From Rehmannia glutinosa (lineage: Eukaryota; Streptophyta; Magnoliopsida; Lamiales; Orobanchaceae): a stretch of 64,000 bases of DNA. Within the stretch, counting starts at the first letter, position 1, and the number at the start of each line of letters is the position of its first letter. The translations under genes were made by a program, and so were the position numbers. The stretch lies in the NCBI GenBank assembly GCA_016081115.2, contig CM071936.1, positions 82,334,978 to 82,398,977 on the forward strand, written 5' to 3'. Under the pieces are notes generated by a model. The model saw only the letters and a list, made by a program, of their open reading frames with translations, ran no database searches and was not told the DNA's origin. Of this stretch, positions 1-10,760 are shown piece by piece.

Positions 1-581
1 CAAAAAAAAAATCTAGAGTCGAGTCGAGTCATTTGTGTAACTGTAAAACTACATGACTAAGTGAATTTGTTGAATATGAGTCGAACGGTCAAAAGAGCAT
101 GTGTTTGAGTTGTGATCTACTCTTCTTCCCATTTATTTCATATATGTTCTTAACTCTGTTGATTTATTTGGAGATGATTTATGCGATTGAGTGTTTACTG
201 AATGATCCCACCAGATTCTAGAACTTGTGTGAACACTAGTCGAGGCAAAATCGTAGGTGAAGTAACATTAAGGAAGTGATTTAGGCCATCTTTGAACAAG
301 CTAGAGCCAAAAATGCCTATCTTTATATTATATATTTTCCCTAGTGTCTCCCTTTGAGCCTTGTAAACCTGTTTCTTTGGCAGCCAATATAATACCTAGG
401 GCCTACATGTGAAAATCCCAATTACCCTTCACTCATACACACAAGTTATAGAAAAATGTTGAAGGTTGAGGAGGGTATGATGAACAGGGTATATGTTTAA
501 TTGCGTGAAGTAGCCCAATAAGTGAAAATATTAAACCCCATATATAGAATATGCAAAAGATTAAGTTTGGGGGTTTCCAAA

Positions 582-620
<39 letters not shown>

Positions 621-1156
621 CAGCGGAATTGAAGGTTCATGAAGTGAGAACAAGGAAAATGTCAGAAAGTAGGTTGGATATTAGCTGGTGATTTGAAAGA
701 GTTGAGAATTTTGTGTTTCGGTAATTTGAGCCACATAATCCTATATTTTCCTACCTTACCCTAAGCCCACATTAAAATCTTTGAAAGCCCTATTGATCCA
801 TGTGTTACATTATCCTACATTAGTTGAGATTACTATGAAAGGCAAGCTTATGGAGTCCGATAAGCATCTTACCTTTATATTCAGAAAGTGGATCATCTTG
901 AAAACACTTGATTGCATGAATCTATTCGGATAATGAAAATGGAGTTGGCATGAACATTCTACACTCATGATCACATTGTTAAAATGCGTGTTTCATTGAT
1001 AGTGAAACGAATTTTGAGACGAATGATCTTGGTTGTGAAATTTTGCAGTTAGTCTGTTCGAGTCAGTTGTCGATATTTCTGTTTCCTTTGTGTCTTTTAT
1101 TTTTCAAGAGTCTATAATTGCTTGAGGACAAGCAAAAGTCTAAGTTTGGGGGTATT
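1..1156. other. Non-coding, likely internal end of a Ty3/gypsy element; polypurine tract near its right edge
   Basis: No coding ORF was found. The right edge (about 1,117-1,154) reads GAGGACAAGCAAAAG, then AAGTTTGGGGGTATT, directly before TGTTAAG. This resembles the polypurine tract that precedes the 3' LTR in many plant Ty3/gypsy elements. That reading comes from knowledge of the families; no protein domain supports it here. Confidence 0.4.
583..620. repeat. AAT trinucleotide microsatellite
   Basis: About 13 uninterrupted AAT-type triplets. The counterpart in copy B (about 44,194-44,217) is shorter and interrupted by a GTA triplet. Confidence 0.95.
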
Positions 1157-2440
1157 TGTTAAGTTGGTTTTCTACCAATGTATTAACTATTCTAGACTAT
1201 GATTTTGCGTTGTTTTTGGGTGTTTTAGTATCGTTTGAGTCCATTTTATTTCATTAGTTGTCATTAGGGAGTCTATACGGATTATGGTAGCCGAAGAATG
1301 ATGAAAACGAGGAAAAACGTGTTTGTAGGGAAAAGATGGCACTTAAGGAAGAGAAAAATGGAAAAATATTGCATATAGCAAGAAATAATACCGCGCACCC
1401 CAAGCCGCAGTCACGGGTGCCAAAATGGTACATGCTCGCATCGAGGCCAGGTGACTGCAGCGTGCACTATCTCATAGCGCCAGCCACAAGGCCGACGATT
1501 GGCAGGATTGAGCTATTTTATATTTTTTGGGTTTTTGAGGGTTTTGGACCTATAAATACAACGAGTGATGCACGGAACAAAGGTTGGACATTTTCTAGAG
1601 CACACGTGATGACTTTGAGCAAGGAGAAAGAGTTCGGGACGAGATTCAAAGACATCTATCTTCTGGAAATAGAGAGTATTCTTTCTTTGATTATTCTAAA
1701 TCATTTTTCCATTATCTTTGTTGAACCCTTGCGATGTATAAATACGTTTTCATGAGTTTTTGTACATCCAATATGAGCTAAACCTATTTTTCTAGTGGAT
1801 TGATGTAATTTACGTTTGAACCTATGTTTTGATTTTCAGTTTATGAGATTCGCATGTTATCTAATCTATTTGTGCTATTTGAATTGCATGCATCTGGATT
1901 ATCTGATCAATAATTTAGATTGTTTGGCGTGTTTGATTTGACACTCGAGAGAGGTAATTGAACACCTAGCCATAGAATAGCATAACTTAGGGTTTCATAG
2001 AACCGATAGGTTTATGAATTCTTTGAAGTCCACGATAGAATATTCATTCAGCGCATTAGGGTTTAATTTATGATTTTTATAGAGATATCGAATTCAGGAT
2101 TGAAACCTAAGATCACTTGGCACTCAAGAGAGGAAGTGATAATCGGTAGGAATATTGGGCTTATAGATTAATAACGTGTGATTAATAAACTGGATTGAGA
2201 ACATAGGGGATAACTAGGTGAATCAACCCTCTAGAATTCATATCTTAAGTGTTTGATAATTTGTCTGAACCAACTTGTTAGTTTTATTTTAGTCTTATTT
2301 TTAGTTTAAAAAAATTCATCTCTTTGTGATTATCTAGATAGAATTAAGCTATTACAATTACAAAGATTTTAGTATAAAATTCGATACCAATCCCCGTGAA
2401 GACGATAACCCCACTTTTAAAACTATACTAAAGAGAAAAC
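1157..2440 (+). mobile_element. Ty3/gypsy LTR-like block (approximate right end)
   Basis: The block begins TGTTAAG just after a polypurine-like tract. It has a GC-richer patch near 1,390-1,500 in AT-rich DNA, then a TATA-like CCTATAAATA near 1,549 and a long AT-rich leader. The right part (about 2,375-2,415) contains CGATACCAATCCCCGTG and ACGATAACCCC, similar to the ends of Athila/Tat-type LTRs. A 139-codon ORF at 1,336-1,755 lies inside and is not kept in copy B, so I do not call it a gene. The right boundary and the exact family are inferred. Confidence 0.45.
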
Positions 2441-2950
2441 TAATAAGCGCATTTGCCTTTAATTTTAAATGTTTACGTACGAAGAGGAAACATGAAAATT
2501 GACATTGTTTATGCCAAAAACTGTAAAATCGAAAATCCATACCAAATGGAAAAGTCCATTTGTAAAACATTTGTATGTTTGTAGTTGTTTTTTAAGTGTT
2601 TTAAAAGTCACTTTTTCTTGCTTAAAAAAAATTTAAATTTGGATAGTTACAAAAAAAAACCTAATGTTTGGACTAATTACAAAATAACCAAAAGATTTTT
2701 CAAAATTTTTAAAAAAACCCTTCGATTTGATACTACCGTAAATTTAAGGGGGTAATTGTAATACATTTTTAAATGTTAGGGGGTTTTGTAATGTTTTTTG
2801 CTTATGAAGGGTAACATGTAAAATCAAATTAAACCTCAAGAGTTTTTTTGTAATTATCAGAATTTTCAGGAGTTTTTCAATTTTTCACGAATTCATATTT
2901 ATCATCAATATTACGAATTTTATTGACGAAATAAATTTGTCACTACTATT
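2441..2950. other. AT-rich intergenic DNA, no gene seen
   Basis: Only short ORFs and homopolymer-rich sequence. The counterpart in copy B is equally non-coding. Confidence 0.6.
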
Positions 2951-3656
2951 TTGGTGTAATCAACGACAAAATATATTGTGGTCATGAAATAACATATTAT
3001 GTGAAATCAAATCCCATCACCAATTATTATCATTTTGTCATTAAAACATTTCCCTCCAAATTTTTTATGCGAATTCCGACCTTTTACAAATAACTATGAC
3101 ACAATTCAATTAATCGTCATAAAATATGCAAATTAGTGACGAAATGTAATATTGATAGTGATAAATTTAAATGGTGTCATAAAAGAGTGTTTTGACATGA
3201 CATAAATAACTTTCGTCATTGTAAATTAACAAATAGTGACAAATTTTTATGCGTGCCAAAGAAAATCGTCACAAAATATGTCTTTGTTGACGAAATAAGA
3301 GTGTCAATATTTTGTTGGAGTGAAAAATGACAAATACTAATGTTGCCATTAAAAGGAATAATTTGTGACATTAAATCTCATCACCAATTATCACCAATTC
3401 GTCATCGAAATATTTCCGCCAAAGTTTTGGTGTCAAATTCGACCTTCGATGAAATACGGTGATGGTTTGATTAATCGTCATGAAATAGACGATTTAGTGA
3501 CAACATCTAATACTAATAGTAATGAAATTAAATGGCATCGTAATAGTGTACTTTACAATGACAAAAACAAATGTTGTCACTTTTAATTAACAAATGATGA
3601 CAAATAGTTATGCGTCGAGAAAAATTTCGTCATGAAATATTCGATTTCTTATAGTG
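2950..3656. mobile_element. CACTA-type transposon end with subterminal repeats
   Basis: Two degenerate units about 360 bp apart (near 2,996-3,270 and 3,355-3,640) share the series TCATCACCAATTAT, AATCGTCAT, GTGACGAAA-like words, TTAACAAAT and ATGCG. The block ends TTTCTTATAGTG at 3,656. The reverse complement starts CACTATAAGAAA, matching the CACTACAAGAAA-type terminus of plant CACTA elements, whose subterminal regions are typically repetitive. I found no convincing opposite terminus and no transposase, so this is probably a truncated or non-autonomous end. The 73-codon ORF at 3,365-3,586 is repeat sequence. Confidence 0.5.
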
Positions 3657-3719
3657 TATGTTTAGAATTGGACTTTGATACTTAATGAACTTATACTATT
3701 CTCATATATTTTCTCTTTA

Positions 3720-4899
3720 AGAGTGTGTTTTGACTTAAGCATCAAAAAAGGTATGCCAGAAAAACTCTCTAGCCCCTTCTCAAGGTTGTTTTATAGCCAT
3801 TCTAGTAGAGTTCAATTTTTGTCGATGGCGTAAATCCATTGCCCCACAAAGTATCGCCATCTATGGGAACATTTAGTTCAAGACGTGAAGATTGGAAAAG
3901 AATCATTGAAGAATTGTAACGCAACTTAGCTGATTATTTGAAGGGAACATGTCAGTGGCATGCAATGGCTGGTGACTAAGTTATGTAGACGGGGATTCTC
4001 ATAGGGCTCGAAAAAGTTATGTCCTCGCGGCATATCTAGATTGTGTTAAGGGTACATTGAGGTCAAGCGTTGTTACAGGGCCAAGTGTCAACTTTGGTCC
4101 AAGTGATGTCAAGATCATTCTAACGTCCCAAAGTGATACTTTTGTTATCACTGGCAAGGGTGTTAATTATGATGTGCATCGTTTCATCGATATTGGAAGT
4201 TCTGTTGATATTCTTTACTATAGTTGTTACAAGCGAGTGGATCTACAGGTTGGTTTAGATTTAGTTGAAACCTTGTTGGTAGGTTTTTGCGAGGGGCATT
4301 ACTCAGCCTATTGGAATGATCATTTTTCGATAAACTAGTAGCTTCTAAGTTGTGATGGATGCGTCCTAAGAATATCATCTGATCAAGCTAGCCTAGGATG
4401 ATCAAAAGTGTGTTTCATTACTTCTTTCGATAATTTTTGTAATGTGATTATGCCATTTGGTTTGAAAAATATGAGAGCTACGTATCAAAGATTAGTAGAT
4501 AAGATGTTTGAGAAATCGTTAGGAAAAAATGTGGAAGCATATGTAGATGATATGTTGGTAAAGATTTGAAGAGCTAAATCTCATGTGCATGATCTAGCTG
4601 AAACTTTCGAGACACTAAGAAAATATTAAATGAATCTAAGTCCAAATAAATGTACATTTAGAGTAAGGTCGGGAAAGTTCTTGGGATATGACCCGCCTCG
4701 AGATGCCAATGAGGTATAGTATCTAACAGAAAAGGCGTGATACCTTGAATAAATTTATATCGAGGTCGGTTGAGTGAATCCTACCTTTCTTTAAGGTATT
4801 CCAGAAAGAAAATAATTTTTTCTGGGATGAGAAATTTTCGAAAGCGTTTGAGGAATTGAAGGATACTTGGCTAACTTAACATTGTTATCCCAGAGAAGC

Positions 4900-4938
<39 letters not shown>

Positions 4939-5480
4939 TTAGTACAGTGCTATTGAGGAGGAGTTTTCAATGCGAGAAGCATATGTATTATGTTAGTAAA
5001 GTACTTAGAAATGTTGAACTAAGGTATGTTGAAATTGAGAAAGATAGCGTGGCTTTGGTAATAATGGCGGAAAGGCTTCGACCTTACTTTTTATCCCACA
5101 AGGTGGTTGTCCGAACTAACCTCTCATAAAGGTTGTGATGCGTAAGCGAAGTATCCGGAAGACTTGTGAAATGGGGCGATGGATTGAGTGAATGTGATAT
5201 AGAATTTCAAAATAGGACAACAATCAAGGCTCGTAGCTTAGTAGATTTTATGCAAAAACTAACTAAAGCCCCGAAATGAGCATGGGTATTGATCGTAGAT
5301 GGTTCGGTAGGAAGCTCGGGATGGAGAGTTGGAATTGCCTTAATCACCCTGGTGAAGTCGATAATGATTTCACAAAGATGAGTTGGGTTCAAACTTTCCA
5401 ATAACGAGACCGAGTACAAAGCTTTTATTCGGGGAATCGGATGGCTATGGAAATTTAGTAAAACTCAATCTTGTAATCCA
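3720..5480 (+). pseudogene. Dead Ty3/gypsy pol: protease, RT, RNase H and a second archaeal-type RNase H (Tat-like)
   Basis: Domains run in order on the plus strand, broken by stops and frameshifts. A protease remnant lies near 4,159-4,215 (VHRFIDIGSSVDIL, where the family normally has DTGSS). Reverse transcriptase starts near 4,430 with MPFGLKN and continues to the catalytic YVDDML at 4,540-4,557. RNase H lies near 4,950-5,130 (YYVSKVLRNVELRY and RPYFLSHKVVVRTN). A second RNase H follows near 5,280-5,480 (WVLIVDGS, then SNNETEYKAFI). A second, archaeal-like RNase H marks the Tat group of plant Ty3/gypsy elements. A TA microsatellite interrupts the RT-RNase H junction. No integrase was found. 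Nothing here is translatable as one protein. Confidence 0.85.
4903..4935. repeat. TA dinucleotide microsatellite inside dead gypsy pol
   Basis: About 16 TA units. It is about half as long in copy B (near 48,364-48,381). Confidence 0.95.
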
Positions 5481-5960
5481 AGATTAATCATTAAAGATAC
5501 TTAAGAAATTATCTATAAAAAAATTTATAATATTATTAAATCTAATTTCTTTCAGAATTAAATCAAATTTGGGCCAAAAGGCCGATTATTGCATAGGGTG
5601 TTCTAGCATGTGGATGATATTTAATATGTTTTCTATAAAAAAAAAAGTTGTGACAAGTATTTTGTTTGACAAAGAATAAGTTGCTAAGCAGTGAGCACTA
5701 AATTCATAGGCATTATTTAAAAAAATAAAAAATAAAAAATTTCATGGGCACTGTGTGTACAACATCGATAAGGTTGGACATATGGTCGCAATGTGGGCTA
5801 GAAATGAGATATTTTTGCATGGGTCAAAGCCTAACTATAATATTAGCACATTATACCCCTTCTTTTAGTTGGATCAGCCCATATTATGTGAAGGCTTCAA
5901 CGGAAAAAGGCCCAGAAACAATCTATGGAGAAGAAGGTAGAGGCCTCTGGAAAGAACAAG
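5481..5960. other. AT-rich upstream DNA of the heat-shock gene, no gene seen
   Basis: A 78-codon ORF at 5,744-5,980 resembles no family I know. It overlaps the promoter, and copy B holds only an altered, shifted version (49,189-49,401). I treat it as chance. Confidence 0.55.
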
Positions 5961-5997
5961 TTTTATCTAGAATATGTTAATCATAAAGTGGCTCTTA

Positions 5998-6020
5998 GAA
6001 TTTACACGAAATTGCCAGAA
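5998..6020 (+). promoter_or_regulatory. Heat-shock element of the small heat-shock protein gene
   Basis: GAA occurs at 5,998, 6,008 and 6,018, exactly 10 bp apart. At the 5-bp midpoints sit TAC and TGC, each one mismatch from TTC. Together they make five consecutive 5-bp units of the alternating GAA/TTC array bound by heat-shock transcription factors. The array ends 14 bp before the TATA box, the usual close placement in plant small heat-shock genes. Binding is inferred, not shown. Confidence 0.75.
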
Positions 6021-6034
6021 TCGCCTACTCACCC

Positions 6035-6040
6035 TATAAA
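6035..6040 (+). promoter_or_regulatory. TATA box of the small heat-shock protein gene
   Basis: TATAAA sits 118 bp before the start codon. That allows a 5' leader of roughly 90 nt, typical for class I small heat-shock genes. In copy B the same place reads TATAAT. Confidence 0.75.
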
Positions 6041-6157
6041 TTCTCGTTCTCCGTCATCCAAATTCCCCAGCAAATATTCGAACAGGATCGATCATTAGTA
6101 CACACAAAATCTTCTGCAATCAACCAAAGCCATTTATTCTTTTTGTGCTAAGCGAAA

Positions 6158-6637
6158 ATGTCTCTGATTCCAAGTTTTTTTGGTAACCGCCGGAGCAACG
6201 TCTTCGATCCATTTTCATTAGATATTTGGGATCCCTTTGAGGGCTTTCCTTTCTCGGGCGCTGTCGCCAATCTTCCGGCCTCCGCCCGAGAAACCACGAC
6301 GGTGGCTAATGCACGCATAGACTGGAAAGAGACGCCGGAGGCCCATGTGTTCAAGGTTGATGTTCCTGGTTTGAAGAAAGAGGAAGTTAAGGTTGAGGTC
6401 GAAGATGGTTCGATTCTCCAGATCAGCGGAGAGAGGAGCAAGGAGCAGGAGGAGAAGAACGATAAATGGCACCGTGTGGAGAGAAGCAGCGGCAAGTTCC
6501 TCCGCCGTTTCAGGCTGCCGGAGAATGCGAATTTGGATCAGGTGAAGGCGGCCATGGAGAATGGGGTGCTGACAGTGACGGTCCCAAAGGAGGAAGTGAA
6601 GAAGCCTGAGGCCAAGGCCATCGACATTTCTGGTTAA
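6158..6637 (+). CDS. Cytosolic class I small heat-shock protein, 159 aa
   Basis: ATP-independent chaperone that holds heat-unfolded proteins in large cytosolic oligomers for later refolding by HSP70/HSP100. The intronless ORF starts MSLIPSFFGNRRSNVFDPF, the class I N-terminus, followed by the DIWDPF motif (22-27). The alpha-crystallin domain covers about residues 51-145, including VFKVDVPGLKKEEVKVEVED and the GVLTVTVPK motif (136-144). The C-terminal I-x-I anchor is I155-D-I157. There is no transit peptide, ER-retention signal or membrane segment. The length is normal for HSP17-18 proteins. The start is the first ATG after the TATA box and matches family N-termini. The heat-shock element and TATA box just upstream predict heat induction. 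Antisense ORFs inside it are shadows. A broken second copy lies at 49,581-50,036. Confidence 0.97.
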   Translation: MSLIPSFFGNRRSNVFDPFSLDIWDPFEGFPFSGAVANLPASARETTTVANARIDWKETPEAHVFKVDVPGLKKEEVKVEVEDGSILQISGERSKEQEEKNDKWHRVERSSGKFLRRFRLPENANLDQVKAAMENGVLTVTVPKEEVKKPEAKAIDISG

Positions 6638-6795
6638 GAAATCATGTATTGTTTGGTTTTTTTTTCAATTTATTAATTGTGATGAAATAATGTTGTTGTA
6701 TCATGTCTGCTTGTCAAATTTTGTATATTTCTGTTGGGAAGATTTTCAAAATGCCTAGTTGTAACCTTTTTGAAGTATAAAATAAATAAAATCCA
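6638..6795 (+). terminator. 3' UTR and poly(A) signals of the heat-shock gene
   Basis: A T-rich stretch follows the stop codon, and overlapping AATAAA hexamers lie at 6,781-6,790. The same signals persist in copy B near 50,175. Confidence 0.7.
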
Positions 6796-7601
6796 CCCAT
6801 TTTGGGTGTGTTAAATAAATGATTTTCAATATGTCGTGTGTGTGTGGAAACTAAAAAATAGTATCGTTGAGGGGTTGAGAATGAAATAGAGTGTGTATGA
6901 GTTCAATATTTGAATACTTGCAGTGGGATGCATATTGACGTGAATCAGCTACATGTCATTTTTTTTTTTATCTTACCTGCAAGTCAATTTAGATTCTAAC
7001 AAATTTGGACTAGGTTGGCATTTTTTTTTTAGGAGTAATGAAGAACATTGATTTGGAATACAATATTTATTGATATACCCAAATCTCACAATGTGAATTT
7101 TTTTAGGCAAATTTTCTATTTTTAATAGCTGATATTTTTTTCTAAAAAACAAATCGAGATTTTTGTGGTGCTATTATTACTAACCCCTTGTAGCTACATG
7201 ACTAATAATTTGCCTTTTTTTTTTAAATAAAAAGCCAATTATACATAAAGTTACTTGAAAGTTTTTCAAAAGATGTATTCATTATCTTTTCTTTTCCTAA
7301 ATAAAAAGAGATATTTTCCAACTCATAGGTATAATATACAATAAGGTTATTAAACGACGCCAGTTCATTTGGAACTCATTCCAATTAGCAACTGCATATT
7401 TTGCTGTAAGGATTTCTGGCTTCCAATCTGTAAATCTGAATTGAATTTCGTATATTTTTTTACGAAAATCATCATAATTCTTTGAAACCTCAAACCTTGG
7501 GAAATCGTATTTTTCTCATAGTGCAGAAATAAATTAGCATGGTTTAGTATGCTTACCTTGATCCATGTTATTTCTTTTGACACAATAATATGGATATTTG
7601 T
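6796..7601. other. AT-rich spacer, no gene seen
   Basis: Homopolymer-rich DNA with only short, unsupported ORFs. It is conserved in copy B at the same non-coding level, with many small indels. Confidence 0.6.
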
Positions 7602-7888
7602 TGTAGAGAATTCTCTTCCTCCTTACTCTTTGTTTACATTTCTTCTTGACGGTGAGAAGATTACAATCTCTACCTCTCTTTATATTCTTTATTGTACGTT
7701 ATATTCTCAATGAGAGGGTGGGAGTCATTACCTTAAGCTTTATACGTTGTTGGTAGAGGAAGAGGAAGATTTTACACCTCCTATATTTAACTTCATTGAA
7801 CACTTCTTTTAACCATCAAAGAGAAGACTTTAATGTTAAAATATTTACATTTAACTTATACAGATCATCAATGGAATTTATTCCAACA
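7602..7888 (-). mobile_element. Short 3' LTR of the minus-strand copia element (287 bp)
   Basis: On the minus strand the block starts TGTTGGAATAAATTCC and ends CTCTACA. It is preceded by a CCAAGTGGAAGAA-type polypurine tract (about 7,889-7,905), the arrangement seen in Tork/Tnt1-type copia elements. The pol C-terminus lies just beyond. The boundaries come from the TG...CA ends. I did not find the matching 5' LTR near 12,130. Confidence 0.6.
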
Positions 7889-7905
7889 TTTCTTCCACTT
7901 GGTCC

Positions 7906-8300
7906 ATAAGACGACTTGAGGATTTAATAGTAATTTTAAGTGTGTACAATATATTAAATCCCCCTTAATATCAAGTAAATTTATCCTTAATTAAGTTAAA
8001 CTTATTGGATCATGACAACCACACATCATTTATTCGACATGATTCCTTTCATGTAGCACAAGATCAGTCCAACTTAATGTTATCCTTAATGAGGTAAATC
8101 ATAAGCCTCGACCATATAGTCTTTAAGAAAGACTAATTCTATTTTTACATTAACGCAATACATGGAAACAAGCAGAAACAACTATAAATGAGCTCAGAGT
8201 GTCGTAACATAAGGAGCAAATATTTGTTATGTATACACATACACTACCATTATGCTAATAAGGACTTATCTATAATACCCATCCTTTAAAAATAGCTAGA
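7906..8300 (-). other. Non-coding 3' part of the copia element
   Basis: AT-rich sequence between the RNase H end and the polypurine tract. No ORF was found. Confidence 0.5.
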
Positions 8301-8307
8301 AAATGTC

Positions 8308-9724
8308 TTAGGTGGTAATCCCTTTAGTTAAAAGATCCGCTATCATTAGATTGGTGTTAACATGCTCAATAGACACTCTCTGTCTCCGCATTACATCTTT
8401 AACATTCAAGCACTTTAATTCCATGTGCTTAACACCCTTAGAGTAATTGTCGTTCTTTGGGAAGAAGATAGCTGTAGACTTATCACAATAATTTCTCAGC
8501 GGCCTGACTATGCTGTCAACAATTTCAAGTCCCGAGATAAGGTTCCACAATCACAATCCATGAACAGTGGCCTCAAAACATGCCACAAATTTAGCTTACA
8601 TAACGGACGAAGCAATGACAGACTTTTTTCGACTCCTGCATGATAACCCCCAGCTAAAATGAACAAATTACCGAATGTAGACTTCCTAGTGCAACACACC
8701 TGTTATAATCTGAATATGAATATCCTATTACTTCGAGGTTATTAGATCTCTTGTACATGAGTATGTGTTCCTTGGTGCCTGGTAAATACCGAAGAACTTT
8801 CTTTTCAGCTTTCCAGTGGTCTATACCGGGATTACTTTGATATCAATCTAACATTCCAATAGTAAAATTGATATCCGCTTAAGTACAAGTTTCAGCATAT
8901 ATAAAACACCCAACCACTGAAGTGCAACAAATTGAATTCGTTTCTTTTCGTTCCAAATCATTCTTGGGATATTTCATTTGACTAAACTTGTCCTCTTTTT
9001 GTATTGGAACTATTCTCGCGGAACATCTTTCCATTCTGGATTTTTCTAAAAGCTTAATGATATAGGTTTTCTTAGACAACACCAACATTTCCAATGATTT
9101 ATCACGAAATATTTCTATTCCTATCACATAGGATGCTACATTTAAATATTTTATTTCAAAGTTTTTAGAGAAAAATTCCTTCATATTATGTAATAATCCA
9201 ACATCATTAGTAGCAAGTAATATATCATCAACATATAGGACCAATATTATAAACTTGCTCTCACTGACCTTCATGCAGATACATCGATCAACGGTGTTAT
9301 CCGTAAAATCATAAGATATAATGGTATCATTGAACTTAAGATAACATTGTCGGGATGCTTGTTGAATCATATATTGACTTCTTTAACTTACACACCAAAT
9401 ATTCCTCTATTGTGGCTATAAACCCTTCTGGTTGATCTATATAAACTTTCTCTTCCAAATCACCATTCACAAAAGTGGTTTAATATCCATTTCGTGAAGT
9501 TCTAAATCATAATGAGTCACCATAGCCATGACAATTCTTAAAGAGTCTTTGTTTAATACTGGAGAGAAGGTCTCTTTATAATTTATGTCATCTTTCAGAG
9601 TATAACCTTTAGCAACAATTTTGGCCTTGTACCTTTCAATGTTGTCATTTGAGTTACGTTTGGTCTTAAAGACCCATTTACAACTGACTCTCTTAGAACT
9701 TTCAGGCAACTCAATTAAATCCAA
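8308..9724 (-). pseudogene. Copia reverse transcriptase-RNase H remnant
   Basis: Read on the minus strand from 9,724. SCKWVFKTKR and ERYKAKIVAKGYT open the copia RT, and YVDDILLATND (about 9,205-9,237) is its catalytic centre. Segments down to 8,308 give the RNase H end (HMELKCLNVKDV, VNTNLMIADLLTKGI). Frames are broken near 9,370-9,460 and 8,550-8,880. These sequences match Tork-type Ty1/copia elements. The element is dead. Confidence 0.85.
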
Positions 9725-9833
9725 ACTCTATTGTCATAAATTGATTTAAGCTCTTCTTTCATAGCATCGAACCAACTCTTCCGAATTGTTACTATTCCTC
9801 GCTTGACTGATGAGATTGGTTCCTCATCAATGC

Positions 9834-10760
9834 TTAAGTCACATTCATGCTAAAGAGTGTACACCACATATTCATCATAAATGTGACTAGTTCATCTATC
9901 TCATTTTCATTTGGTGGGTTTTGAACATTGACTTGTTCATGTATGTTGTGTAACAATGATATAACAACAGGAACAACAACTTTAGAAAAAATATTGGGTG
10001 AAAGTGTGTCAGCCCAAAGTTCGTTTATGTCAACTTTTCTTGGTTCTTTACTCCCACTGATTAACTCAACTATTCTCGTACTATAATTAGGACAATAGAA
10101 TATGTACCCTTTAGACTTTTTAGGATAACCGATGTAATAACCACTCACTGTCCTAGCATCAAGCTTCTTTTCATGTGGACTATACATTTTTACTTCTGCT
10201 GGGGAACCCCAAATATAAAGATGTCTCAAATTGGTTTTCCTTCCTATCCACAATTGATAAAGATTCTTAGGAACTCGATTAAGAAGGTATGCATTGGTCT
10301 TTAACGCATGTATCCACAATGATAGGGGTAAGGAGCAATTACTTAACATACTCCTTATCATATCCATTAATATACGATTTCGTCTCTTAGCTACACTATT
10401 CTGTTGAGGTGTACTGGGCATTTCAGACTATGCGCAAATACCTCGACTTTCGAGAAACTTTGCAAATGGACCTTGACATTGTCCACTTTCATTAAATTTT
10501 TCATAATACTCACTACCTCGGCCTAATCTCACTACTTTTACTTTTTTATCTAACTACATTTCTATCTCATTGATGGCCACCTTGAAAATGTTCATAAATT
10601 GAGATTTTTCATGCACCAGATAAATAGAATCATAACGCGAGTAATCATCTATAAAGTTTATAAAGTACTTTTTACCGCCCCCATTAGGGACGTCAAATGG
10701 TCGACAAATATCAGTGTGTATCATCTCATGAAGTTGAGTGCTTCTTGTGGCAGAATTTTT
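9834..10760 (-). pseudogene. Copia integrase remnant
   Basis: The minus-strand ORF at 9,834-10,421 starts MPSTPQQNSVAKRRNRIL. This is the copia integrase core, with the usual GVAER stretch altered. It continues through the C-terminal SGYYIGYPKKSKGY segment. The upstream part of the core (to about 10,760) is present but broken by stops. It lies between the RT remnant and the protease/pre-integrase segment, as in a normal copia pol. Confidence 0.85.

Noticed and set aside
1336..1755. 139-codon ORF as a gene
   Set aside because: Lies inside an LTR-like block, has no family resemblance, and is not preserved in copy B.
6148..6495. Antisense ORFs across the heat-shock gene
   Set aside because: Shadows of a strongly conserved coding sequence; low-complexity Ser/Leu translation with no support.
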